From contig JASJZH010000001.1 of assembly GCA_037178975.1 (NCBI GenBank), forward strand, positions 3,534,001 through 3,598,000: a DNA stretch of 64,000 nucleotides. The letters are read 5' to 3'. This document shows positions 12,427-23,097 of the stretch, piece after piece; within the stretch, counting starts at the first letter, position 1, and the number at the start of each line of letters is the position of its first letter. Below the pieces are notes generated by a model. That model had not been told where the DNA came from and searched no databases. It saw nothing but the letters and a program-made list of their open reading frames with translations. Position numbers and translations under genes: made by a program. The DNA comes from Oscheius tipulae. Its lineage: Eukaryota > Nematoda > Chromadorea > Rhabditida > Rhabditidae.

Positions 12427-14711
12427 ATGCCCAATCCCGCCTGGGAATCGAATTACAACTACACCCCGTATCATCAATCTCTCCATCAGAATACGCTTCG
12501 TCCTGGATGGAGCACAATGGGTCCCAGCGCCGTTCCATATCACAGGTTAATCTTTAATTTTCTTTAACAAATACCATTTCTAGAAGTCATCCGTATGGCT
12601 ACGCTAATCCACATCATAAACCTACAGCAATGTATCCTGTCGTCCCAGGTTTGTAATCCTTCCCTTCTTTTCACCGCCTATTTTAGCGGTCCCTCCAGGA
12701 AAAGTGACGGTGCATCCACAGGGCAAACGGAAGTATCCATCCGAATTGGATCGTCCCAAGGCCACAGCCCTGAATCTGAGATTCGATACGTCCTCGGAAA
12801 AAGCCTATCTGATTTGGGACATTTACCCAGGAAGAAGTTAGATCCTTTGCTGTATTCACTACATACAAAATTCAGAAGATATCTACTACAGAGTTGGGGT
12901 TCTGTGTACATCTTCGGCGTGTAATTTCGAGTCGTCCGGAGAAGGACGGCGATGGAGTTTCGAGCAATCTTGGACACAAACATCAAAATTGCTTACGACG
13001 ACTCCAGGAAATGTTTACAAGTATCCATGTCTAGCTTTAATTAAAACATTTGATTCAGTATCACCGTCGAAGTCAGAGATCTCACGACGAAAAAGATAAT
13101 TTATCAAGAAGAGAAAGAGTTCAAAGCCTGTATGAGTGTGGCAGAACACGAGATGCTCTATCAAAAGGCCGCTAAATTTGCTACGAAAAAGATGCATCCG
13201 TTCCAATATCTGTATAGATGCAAGCCGAAGATTTACTGGGATTACATTCATCGACAAAATTACGATTTGATGGAGAAGTATGTGAAAGACAATAACGGAC
13301 AGCCTTCCAATCAGATCAACGGTAACATTCATGGTAGTTTCCTTAAATAATTTCTTATACAAATGTTCTTTCCAGGATTATTCTTCTCGGCCCGTCTCCA
13401 ACCGGATGGAACATTGCCTACGAGTTCTCCTTTCGGAGACGTTCGCATGCTTATACATGGACATGTTGCTTCTTTTTTAACATGTAATAATAGCCCTTCA
13501 GGTCATGTTGGACCCGGACAAGCACAATTTCTACTTCGCTGACTTCTATTGCAACTATCTGACTCATTACGTGACAATCGTCGTCTGTGTCAAAGGCTCG
13601 GAGACCGACGACTTCTGCAAGGAGCGCTGCTTCCCGATTGACATCTTCGATAACCCCTTCATCAAAGTTTGGCCCGTTCCTTCTCATTCAATTCCCAATT
13701 CTTCAGATAGTACGAACTTGGAACAACTTCGAAAAGTGCAATCAATACGCCTATTTTGTCTGTCGCGACATTTGGGTGGAAATTTATTATACCGAGAATG
13801 TTCATTTGAATTGGGGTCGGTTTTCGGACATTATCGCTACAGGTATCTGTTTGCGTTCTTTTTCCAGTATCAGTCTAGGTGCTGGAACATCGAAGATTGG
13901 AGGTCTTCCTAATAACAAGCAGTGCACTGTCTGCAACCTTTATCGGGCCCTACCAAGCGTGAAGTTTGAGCCAGATGGACCTCTTGACATGACATTCCTG
14001 GACGATCAACTTCTTCAAAGCTCGACTTTCCGCAAGATTTGTGAACAGGACAAGCGGGGACTCGAAGAGGATTGGGAGGATTTAGTTGAAGTAATCTGTT
14101 CAATTGTCGACGGAGCTTGTGAGCTACAAATCGAAGAACAATCAGTAAAAGAGGTATGTCTTTCAAACAAAGGTTTAAAAACTTTCCAGAAGAGCAGCGA
14201 TCCTATTGTTCAAGGAAACCGAGAAATCGCGCAGATGATCAAGGATACAGAAATCGATCTCGGCTCGTCTGTTATCCTAAAAGCAATTCCTAAACTGAGC
14301 GAGGCATGGCTAGCTGTGAAGAAACACACAGAAGCCTTCAAAGAGTTTGTTCATCTCGCCTTGTTTTCCAAATTGACTACTTACAGGAAATTAGCCATGC
14401 TGCAGACGCTCTGTGAGGAACGAGAAAAGTGCACCGAAAACGACGGGACCAGCGGACAAGATATTATTGCTTGTGATCCTGAAGAAGGTTCTCGGCCAGT
14501 CGACACGAAAAGTAGCACTCGGCTGGAAGAGTCTGTTACTGTTAAAGACCCGGGGTCTGTAGATGATCCGAACAACCTCCCGGTACTCGATATCCCCTCA
14601 AGTTCTGAAACACCTGAACCTGTCGAATCTTCCCAAAAATGTCCCATTGAAAAATGTAAAAAGCCTGACACGACCAACGAAAGATCCGATGATTCATGCT
14701 CACTTCCGTAG
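12427..14711 (+). CDS. PHYHIP-like protein with long C-terminal extension
   Basis: It resembles the phytanoyl-CoA hydroxylase-interacting protein family, proteins of neural tissue with a fibronectin-type N-terminal half and a conserved C-terminal half of unknown activity. A low-complexity Pro/Tyr/His head (MPNPAWESNYNYTPYHQ) leads to a beta-rich part (ALNLRFDTSSEKAYLIWDIYPG). The family core then follows: FFSARLQPDGTLPTSSPFGDVRM, LDPDKHNFYFADFYCNYLTHYVTIVV, KGSETDDFC, VEIYYTENVHLNWGRFSDI and the ending KQCTVCNL. In vertebrate members the protein stops about here. In this gene the frame runs on for some 230 residues with helical segments (EDWEDLVEVICSIVDGACEL) and an acidic Ser/Pro-rich tail. 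About eight introns of 25-45 bases are visible. Confidence 0.78.
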
Positions 14712-15095
14712 TTTTCTCTACGCTTTTTCGCTCTTCGCGCTCCACGCGTCTTCTTTTCCCCAAATGTATTTGCATCCGGATATTCGACGGGTTTTCTCCC
14801 CTTTTCACTTTTAGCAGTTGTAGATTTTGCTCTTGCCTAAGGCTCCTGTTACCGGTATAACTTGTTGCAAACAGTTTATAAAGGTTCTAACACATCGGTT
14901 TTCTAGATTCGTCCTCGTTCTCAGCGGTCTCATCGTATCTCTTTCAATTATTCCGATAAGAGTAGGTCGCTGTCTAATTTCTTTTTCGGTGCGACGATTT
15001 TCCTCTTTCGCCGAGCTTGTCTAATCATGTTGTTCTTATTGCTTTCATTGTTTCTGGCTTTATAATATTAAACTTTTTAGCACGAACTGGGTAAG
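14712..15095. other. Intergenic, pyrimidine-rich, no gene seen
   Basis: This is the spacer between the PHYHIP-like gene and the SETD4-like gene on the same strand. It is T/C-rich on the plus strand. No exon with family signature or partner splice sites was found. Confidence 0.5.
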
Positions 15096-16637
15096 ATGGA
15101 TGCGTTTCTAGCCTGGTGTCGGGAAGAAGGAATGCTATTCGACGGCATTGATGTTCGCTCAGCTGGAGAGGTCTATTTGGTCTTTCAATCCTTACCGTAT
15201 CCAATCTTCAGAATGCTGGATATGGAGTCTTCGCCACCCGCAATTTCCGACCCGAAGAAAAGTTAATTGTAATTCCAGACGAATTTATGCTAACCGGAGG
15301 AAAAGTGGCAGATATGGAAGGATACAGCGACATTGCCGACAGGGCTGAGTAAGTTCTTCTTGCTCTTTCAGGAAGAAGAAGCAAATTCAGTCCGCCTCTG
15401 ACCCCGTTCGAAATGCTGACCGTTTTCTTTGCGATGGAAAATCCCGATGATTCCGAATGGGGACCATATTTAAGAATACTTCCAGTGGTTCGTTCGAGCC
15501 ATTTGTTTCCATATCTCCTTCACTATTAAGAGTTTCGACACTCCCAGTTATCTGGGCATCGACTTCTCGCCAGACGATCTACCACTCTCCTCGCGTGAGC
15601 ATTGGAGAAAACATCAAGCCGAGTTAGAGCAAAATCTCACCAAGGTACTTCCAGTTTGTCTCTTGCATCATTTGTCTCCAGATCGAGGCTCTTCTCCCAC
15701 AAATCCCACGTCAAAAACTCCTCTGGGCATGGCACGTGGTCTACACGAGATGTGTCTACAATGAGAACCGACATCATCCGAAACTCGATAATTCCGACGA
15801 TGGTATCAATTCCGTTTTATCCAATTCACGACTTTATCAGATACCCTAATCGTGGCTCCTTTAATCGACATGTTGAACCATGACAACGTCTCCCAATGTG
15901 TCTTCCTGACGGACAAGGTCAAGCGGAATTATCTAGTCAAAGCCAACAGGACAGTGATGGAAGGAGACCAGGCTCTCGTGACCTACGGAGGACATACCAA
16001 TGCTCGACTCTGGTTCTGTTATGGCTTTCGGCTGCCGGAGAATGTCAATAATAAGGTCGAGATTCCTTACTGTACGTTGTTTCCATACTTTATGTTCCAG
16101 ATCCTGTTTTCAGATTTACTGTTCGAGTTGGCTGTTCACATCGGACTCGATATTCGTACTGAAAATGAGAACGCCATCTACGAGATCAACTTTCCCAGGT
16201 GTGCAGCTACTAGTCCTACTAAAAAAGCTTCTTATTTTAGCACAATTTACGCGTCGGATGAGAGTCTGAGCTGGCAGTTTTTAACCAACGTCAAAATTCT
16301 TCTAATGTCGAAGGATGGAGCCATCCAATATCGGACTCACGTGCTGAACAACATCGATTACGACCAAGAACCGGAGCTTCCGTTGCGGATACGAGTACAC
16401 GAGACGAGTATTCGACTTTTGGAAGCTCTCATTGAAAACATGAACGTCGAGAAATCCAACGTAAACCTTTATTCATTTTCAAACTCATACCTGTTTCGGG
16501 CTCCTCATGCTGTTCGCTGGATCTGGGATGAGGATATTGGTCTCTTGGTCAAAACTCTGGCCAAAACACGTGAAGAATTGGTCGAATTGGAAGCTGCTCA
16601 AAATGAAACCGGTGCTCAAGACGACGACGAGGACTAA
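15096..16637 (+). CDS. SETD4/SETD3-like protein-lysine or histidine methyltransferase
   Basis: This is a SET-domain methyltransferase of the Rubisco-LSMT-like branch, using S-adenosylmethionine. It starts MDAFLAWCREEGMLFDGIDV, the usual opening of this branch, then NAGYGVFATRNFRPEEKLIVIP (SET N-part). A helical insert follows (SREHWRKHQAELEQNLTKIEALLPQIP). The catalytic half reads IVAPLIDMLNHDNVSQCVF (the NH motif), EGDQALVTYGGHTNARLWFCYGF (the catalytic Tyr region). The C-terminal substrate-binding domain contains LRIRVHETSIRLLEALIEN. It ends in an acidic tail (GAQDDDED). The IDMLNH and YGGHTNARLWFCYGF pattern is nearer SETD4 than SETD6, but I cannot exclude SETD3. Introns are short and phase-consistent (for example 15,350-15,370, 16,071-16,113). 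Confidence 0.75.
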
Positions 16638-16778
16638 GCATTTATAGTTTTTTTCGTATTGTTAGTCTTTTAAATTTCGGGCCTATCTCTTACGGTGATT
16701 CTCTATGCATATGCAACGCGAATAAAACCTGAACAATTTATTTGTGCATAAAATTAGAACGTAAACGTTTCCTGGTTA

Positions 16779-17609
16779 TTAGAATGTGATTTTCTGATGT
16801 TTCGCGTTGCTCTTTTTCATGTAGTTGTCAAGTTCGCGATCCAGCTGTTCGACCGTCTTCTTCTGTTCCGCGAAATTGCGCTGCTGTCCGTTGTTTTGAT
16901 GAAAGCCGCGTCCTCTGAATCCACGAGTCATTCCGCGACGGAATCCACGGGAATTGTTCGACTGCCTGAAGTAATTTCATGGGTAAAAAGATAAGAAAAA
17001 GTACGTACATGTTGTACGATCGGTTGTTATAAGAGTTGCTTCGATAAGCTCCTCTTCCGCGAGGCTGAGAGACGCTTCGATTGACCGGATTGACGTAGAT
17101 GACCTTAGTACGCTGTGGAATGGACAAGCGCTGTTCTGGAAAAAAAAATTGGTAGCAGAGGTAAACGTACCAATCGGAACATGACGTGTACCAAAATGAG
17201 GGCGATTGTGATAACGTTTGCCTGGATAAGAACGAGTTGCTTTTGGATTCACGTATTGAATATTGCCGGTATCCATCGCATCGTCATCGTAATCATCGTC
17301 ACAGTCGAGTTCGTTCTGCTAGTTCAAATTATCTGGTGGTAAAGAAAAATCGGCCAACATATAAACAATGTGTAGAAAACAGCAGCAAAGCGGCTCGAAA
17401 CTTACATAGCTAACAACACGACGAGGAGCAACAGAATAACGAAGCGAATGAACGGGTTTCTTGATAGTTTTACGAGACGGAAGCTTAGAAAATCTGAAAC
17501 TGAGCCTAAACTGGGAGAAGAAAAGTTCATACCGTTCATGAAGACGCATCGTGGATGTTCCCGCCATCACAACGCGAGCCGGCACTCCTTCTGCTACCAG
17601 GTCACACAT
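16779..17609 (-). CDS. CHTOP-like RGG mRNA export factor
   Basis: CHTOP (chromatin target of PRMT1) joins the TREX complex and helps load NXF1 on mRNA. The N-terminus VPARVVMAGTSTMRLHERF resembles the conserved CHTOP start. The middle has an acidic patch (LDCDDDYDDDAMD) and arginine/glycine-rich stretches (QPRGRGAYRSNSYNNRSYN, RGFRRGMTRGFRGRGF). The end EQLDRELDNYMKKSNAKH is the FoP-type LDxxLDxYM motif that CHTOP and ALY share. The short length fits a nematode version. MCDLVAEG at 17609 is the first in-frame ATG after an AG acceptor, so an upstream exon could extend it. ALYREF/UIF-type factors are the alternative, but no RRM is present. Confidence 0.72.
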
Positions 17610-18353
17610 AATATCTGAAAAATTAGTTGTTTGACAGTAGAAAACCAATAAAGATAGCCGGACGCCAATGAGAAAAGCAGTCGAAATTTGAAGTTGCAGG
17701 AGGCGATTAATTGAAAATGGTTGGTGCATTACGTACTTTCTTTTTGGTCACCAAGGGAACGCAGCTGTATTTGTGAGTTTAGTGGACAAAATCTCGTTTG
17801 CAAAACATAAAGTGGCTAATCTGGTCGTCTAGATGAGCCATGTCTGAAGGAAGAATATTATCAATTTATGCCACTAACAAATTCTACTAGACGAAGAGCA
17901 TCGTATAACCACTGGTAAGAACGAAAAACGCTAGGAAATTGAGAAGAGGCAACGCTTATCTTCGAATAGTGGACTAAGGAGTATTCGCGCGCATTTCCTC
18001 CGACGGTTATAAACTTTTTTTTTTTCGAAGTAGCTCCCATTGAAACAGTTGTTTCTCCGTAATCTTTCTGTTGTCTAGCTAGCACTTCTGAAACAACTTT
18101 ATGGAAAAGTGAACGAATCATACGTGTGCAGAATCCATTGCAGGCTTCATTGTACTTGATGACTCCCAATCTATATCGTTATTCTCATTGTCTGATCAGA
18201 AATTGTTGTGGCTTAAAGGCGCTGGAACATCAAAATGCTTGATGCCAGGTGACAGTTTCGATGCATTTTTTAGTCTAAAAGGGCGCTAGAAGGCTATGTG
18301 CCTTGAATGTTTCACACTTCGAGGCTGAAAAAGTTCGTGAGCTCCCGTTCTAA

Positions 18354-18643
<290 letters not shown>

Positions 18644-19177
18644 AAAGGTCTTCCGAGTACTCTTCGCTGATCCATAGGAGTCCATTCTGTTGTCGGACCA
18701 TTTCAGATAGTCTCCTCGACCATAGCAACTTCCTCTTCCGAGTCAATTGGGGCAACACAGGGTAGGTATTTTCGTCGATTCATCTTTGTAGGAACACTTC
18801 TCTTGGTGAGGAAAGGCGATGGCGATTAAAGGCTGTCCATGATGCCAGGACAATTTCTTGTTTCCGAAGTGCAGGTGAGCGAACATCCTAAGTAAAGGCG
18901 AAGGGCTGAACAAACTGGTTGGCTTGTCCTGACAGTACCAGCTGACTCTCGTAGGCATTGGATAGCCACAATACTTTCTGCAGAGCGCCATCCGTTTCGG
19001 TCTGTAAAACATTAGGTTGTTCCTACTAGGCAATCGCCTTCGAGTAAAATCTGCGATGCTTTGTAACCGGTACAGACCCGTCCTTCCTCCTTGGCATGGG
19101 TATTAACTTGCTATTTATAAGTTTGTCTTGTAAATTAACGTGAAGAAAGATGCGTGATTTTATGAGCAATTAACGGG

Positions 19178-21078
19178 TTACGTCAGACAAAAATTGTCGG
19201 AAATGCCCGAATGGACAGTAATGTTTCTGTATCTTCCACAGCAATGGGTTGCCCCAAAGAGACTGCTCACGGGTGTTGGCTTCTCATGGAACCATTGAAC
19301 ATAGCACGGAGCAGCCATTTCAGAGGAGAAAAGCTGAAAAAATTCATCAAGATTTTCTGAAGAGTACCTGAGAAATCGCCGTGAATGTGGCCGTGATTCC
19401 ACCAATCAATCCGAACACTAAATGCTTCGTATTTCAGCGACGCTTTGACTCACAAAGAGAGACGCTGTTGAGGACAAGAAGTTTTCTCGGAGTTGCTAGC
19501 CAAATCCTGAAAAAAAAAACCTGTTCTGACAATTCTATTCTCCTGACTCGGTAATAGTCGGAATATCGTCTCGTCTCTGTTTATCGATAGTATTCAAAAA
19601 CAGCCAGAAGATGCTCGGTAGCAACATAGTCATCAAGGTTACTGTAGATCCTCCGACCAAATCCAGGATCACTCCGAATTTGGGAACAGTCTCCGCTGTG
19701 AAGACACACAGAAGAAAGACCCCGCTTCGACTTATAACTCGCTTATATCCGAATTCTAAGAGCAGTTAGCTGAACAGATGGATCCTACCGAGCGGAACAC
19801 TTAGCCACTCGTCTACCTGTTGAGCCAGAGGCGAGAAAATGAGAAGGATGGCTGGCAAGACATGCAGAGTAATCAGAATGTTAACAGCTACAGCAATCCA
19901 TTTGAGCTGGACATTACAATAGGTGAGAAAAATAAATAAACACCTGAATGGAAGGGACGACCGACTCACGGATGCTCTGTCCGTATACGGCATATCCGAG
20001 GAGAGAAATGAGGAGATATACCAGAAGGATCACTGAAAAGAACTCTGGAAGTCTGAAAAACTTTGTCTGGCTGACAATATGTTTGAAGGTTAAGAAATTC
20101 TGAGTGTCACAGAGGTGCCTGGTTTGTTTGCAGTTGGGGCAACTGTACTCTTACCAACGTAGCTGACAACGACTGATTTTGAAAACTGTGAAGGTCTCTT
20201 CATGTCGTGCTGTATGGTCGGAAAAGCACTGTGTCCCCCGTAAGAGAAGACCATCGTCCCGTAGGCCAGAAACAGATTTGTCCAGCTGAATTCAGGATAA
20301 CTGACGTACTGGAAGTGGCCCCGTGTTTGTTTTTCTACAACAACTGACTTGATAACAGACAGGAGCATCTCTTGCGATCCCAACTACTATGAGTACGGCT
20401 GCGATTATACTGGCACCAGCAGCCACAGCTCCGGCTTGCCAAAAGTGCATTGGGCTGTGGAGAAGGGTGAATGGCCAGACAACTACTGAGACTATCAGAA
20501 TAAGAACACAGTAGTCGAGATAGAGGGCGAAAAGCTCCTCCAAAAGTATTGAGATGTTTTTGGCCGAGAACAGGAGGAATACTGTCACCACTCCATAAAG
20601 AGTCAATGCTAGACACAGGTCCATCGCATATCTGTCGTTCACTTATGATCCTCCTGCCAGACTCACTTTGCCTTGACTCCCATGGCTCGGAAAGCCATTT
20701 CAGGATATGGTCGTCTACAGTGTTCTCGGTATTCGGACCATCTTCGTTGCATTATTGTCCAGTTCTGGGATAGTTGTATTCCGGTGAAACAGGAGAAAAA
20801 GGCACCAGCTATCAACAGAATTGTACCGGGAATCATACCTAAAGATTCTGCTTTTCTTTAAGACACAGAACAGAACCTCCGTTGGAAATAGCCACCGGGA
20901 GGGCCACCATACCGGCTCCCATCATGTCCGTAATTATGAATATCGAGGCCTTGAACCAGTGAAGGCCATGACTGTTCACATGTTTCAATCCACTCTTCAA
21001 GGAATTCTTGTAAATGGAACTCAGAACACACTGTACCTGATGAAGGTCGGTAACTTGGAAGTGCCCTCTTCTTCCCAT
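19178..21078 (-). CDS. Amino-acid transporter, AAAP family (SLC36/SLC32-like)
   Basis: This is a multi-pass secondary transporter of amino acids. Near the N-terminus HVNSHGLHWFKASIFIITDMMGAGMVALPVAISNGG is the TM1 signature of the family. Further TM helices include LCLALTLYGVVTVFLLFSAKNI, LDYCVLILIVSVVVWPFTLLHSPMHFW and AVAAGASIIAAVLIVVGIARD. TM6 with FLAYGTMVFSYGGHSAFPTIQHDMKRPSQFSKSV is diagnostic (SYGGHxxFPTIQxDM). C-terminal helices lie between about 19,600 and 20,000 (WIAVAVNILITLHVLPAILLIFSPL). Worm genomes carry an expanded set of such transporters. The ATG at 21078 precedes an exon GRRGHFQVTDLHQ, so start and first intron are tentative. The last exon, 19,178-19,340, has two possible frames. 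Confidence 0.8.
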
Positions 21079-21512
21079 TGTTTCTGTAACGGGACTCTAA
21101 TCAATATTTTGCATGATGCTGTTCACAGAGACAATCCAGTGAGGGTGACAAATAGAACAAACGGGAACTATTATGTGGCTTCTTAGAAAACAGACATGGA
21201 AACCTGTCTCTTAACTTGGGGGGATATTATGAGCAAAAAGTTCGGGGTAGATAGATTTAGAGAGATCAACCTCTTCCAAATGAGTTCTTCGCAGCATGAT
21301 CTTTGCGAAGCAAAGACAGGAGAATTTGGCATGAGATTGTGAGGACATGACTGTGAAATAGACATTTGGGAGAGTCAAGGCAAAATCAACCATATATTAA
21401 AAGATCGGGTGTCACAGGCTGCGCTGTAACAGGGCTTATGCAAATCACAATTCGGCGAAGCGGACAAATTTTCAACAATAGGGATCTTTATGTGAGCTCG
21501 AGATCAAATTTT

Positions 21513-21927
21513 TCATGACGGATTTTCTTTGTCCCAGTCGAATGTGGTGTCGTTCATGTAACTCATAGCCCTCTTGAAAAATTCGGAGCCGGCAGCTCTT
21601 TCCTCGGGAGTCATCTTGTTGTCACCCTTTCTGTCAACACGCATGTCCTTCTTCTGACAATCTATTCCGGATTGAATCTTGCATCTGGAAACACCTATAC
21701 TATTTCAATCGGTTCAAAATAACCTGTAGTTGGTCTCCTTAGTACATTCGCCGCAACAGGCACAGAATGAGACGTGGCAGTCTTCGTCTTGGACGCATTG
21801 GGGAAGAGTCTTGCTTTTCTGAAAAAAAAGCATCCCCGATAGACTTAGAACAACTTACTCTAGAGTTTCGAGAAGCAGATGCGGCAGATAGGACAAGGAT
21901 GGCTGCCAGGAAGAGTTGAGTCTTCAT
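21513..21927 (-). CDS. Small secreted cysteine-rich peptide, copy 1
   Basis: I do not know its function. A signal peptide (MKTQLFLAAILVLSAASA) precedes a short linker. After an intron at about 21,820-21,858 comes a compact cysteine module: TLPQCVQDEDCHVSFCACCGEC, then TNYRCKIQSGIDCQKK, eight cysteines in all. A second short intron follows the TKETNYR region. The C-terminal half is a charged amphipathic helix (TPEERAAGSEFFKRAMSYMND). The gene has a clear paralogue at 37,311-37,793 with the same cysteine pattern, exon layout and C-terminal helix (TAEEKAASNEFWKYAMKTLND). It lies alone in a 2-kb stretch between the AAAP transporter and the AHR gene. Confidence 0.75.
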
Positions 21928-23097
21928 GATATGGGAGGAAAGATCAACAACTAGCGCTGTGAGGGTTTGAGGCGAAATGACCATGATTAGGGTCATCTCA
22001 TTGCATATTAGATGACGACCGGAGCACTGGCAGAGTATGCTAGAAGCATAGCTAACCAATCTTCTTGTTTCTTAATTACCAGATACTGAGGTCATTGAAG
22101 GGAATAAAATTGGTAGATTATATGAACAGGCGGCGTATATTTGGTTGTAAGTCCTGCTGTTCGTCTTGAAAGCGAGCCTAAGACAGTTTATTATCTCTAT
22201 GAAAGTACGTAAGTGATTACAAACCAAAAAAGATTCGGGTTCGACTCCCGTATGGGTTAGACTTTTCCTTGACGAAACTCTTAAAACTACTCTCAGAAGT
22301 TTTTTTTTTGCGCTTAGGACCTAAGGCTCCTTTGAATAGTCTTCTAATAGAATGAAAAATAAACACTGGTCTATTCAATTCAATCTCTCATATAAGGGTC
22401 TTTATTCATCTGAAGAAACTCGAGAGAACTTCGGGCATTTTCTGGATCTGGATAAGAGAAGCACGATTTAGACATGGTTTGATGGTAAGACTGATCGGTC
22501 TGGTAACACTTCAATTTTTCTCACTACATCACTGCTTTTACTTTCTACTGACCATATTTTTAACTTGCCCTTTGATCTCTTAGCGATTTCTCATCCGTTT
22601 TCTCAGTAGTCCAACTTCCAGAAAACATGCTCAAAGAAATTTAAGACCCAGCCTTCACTCCACAGCTTTTGAAGTCAACCGTCAAGAAGTTAAGTCTAGT
22701 CAAGTTGGATCAAAAAATACTTTGTCCGATGCGATATTAGTCCCTGATAAACCTCTGTCAATCCTCCAAATTCGGACAATCGATACTTGACACCTGTGAG
22801 AGAAAGACTGAGCACAAGCTGGCCGTAGAGAAGTATGAACTGCACAGGGTGTGTTCTCTACATTTATGACTAGTTCCGATTTCAGCATAAAGGGGACATT
22901 CGTCATTTCGACCTCGAATTTTTGACAAGCTTCAAAACAACATTAATGGAACAGTCCAGGGCGATCAAGCCTTTTTCCGACTTCTCGAAGACAACATTCG
23001 ACTGAGGTCTGTCTTGAATCGGGACCATTTGTACACTATAGGTACTTGAACATTTGTATTCCTTTTTGAATAAATATGAGATCACAGGGAGATATGG
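21928..23097. other. Intergenic, no gene seen
   Basis: This AT-rich region lies between copy 1 of the peptide and the end of the AHR gene. A T-arm-like GGTTCGACTCC at about 22,240 has no matching acceptor stem upstream. Nothing else was recognised. Confidence 0.45.

Noticed and set aside
17861-18169. Minus-strand frame with VIKYNEACNGFCTR and SKKKKFITVGGN
   Set aside because: The apparent start is TTG, not ATG; no family signature; it could be the 5' exon of the CHTOP-like gene or chance.
18743-19033. Minus-strand frame of about 96 residues after the AAAP transporter
   Set aside because: The transporter already has a stop at 19,178; no second gene signature; overlapping frames are equally open.
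22190-22262. tRNA-like sequence with GGTTCGACTCC T-arm
   Set aside because: The T-stem pairs, but no complementary 7-base acceptor stem, D-arm or anticodon stem is found upstream.
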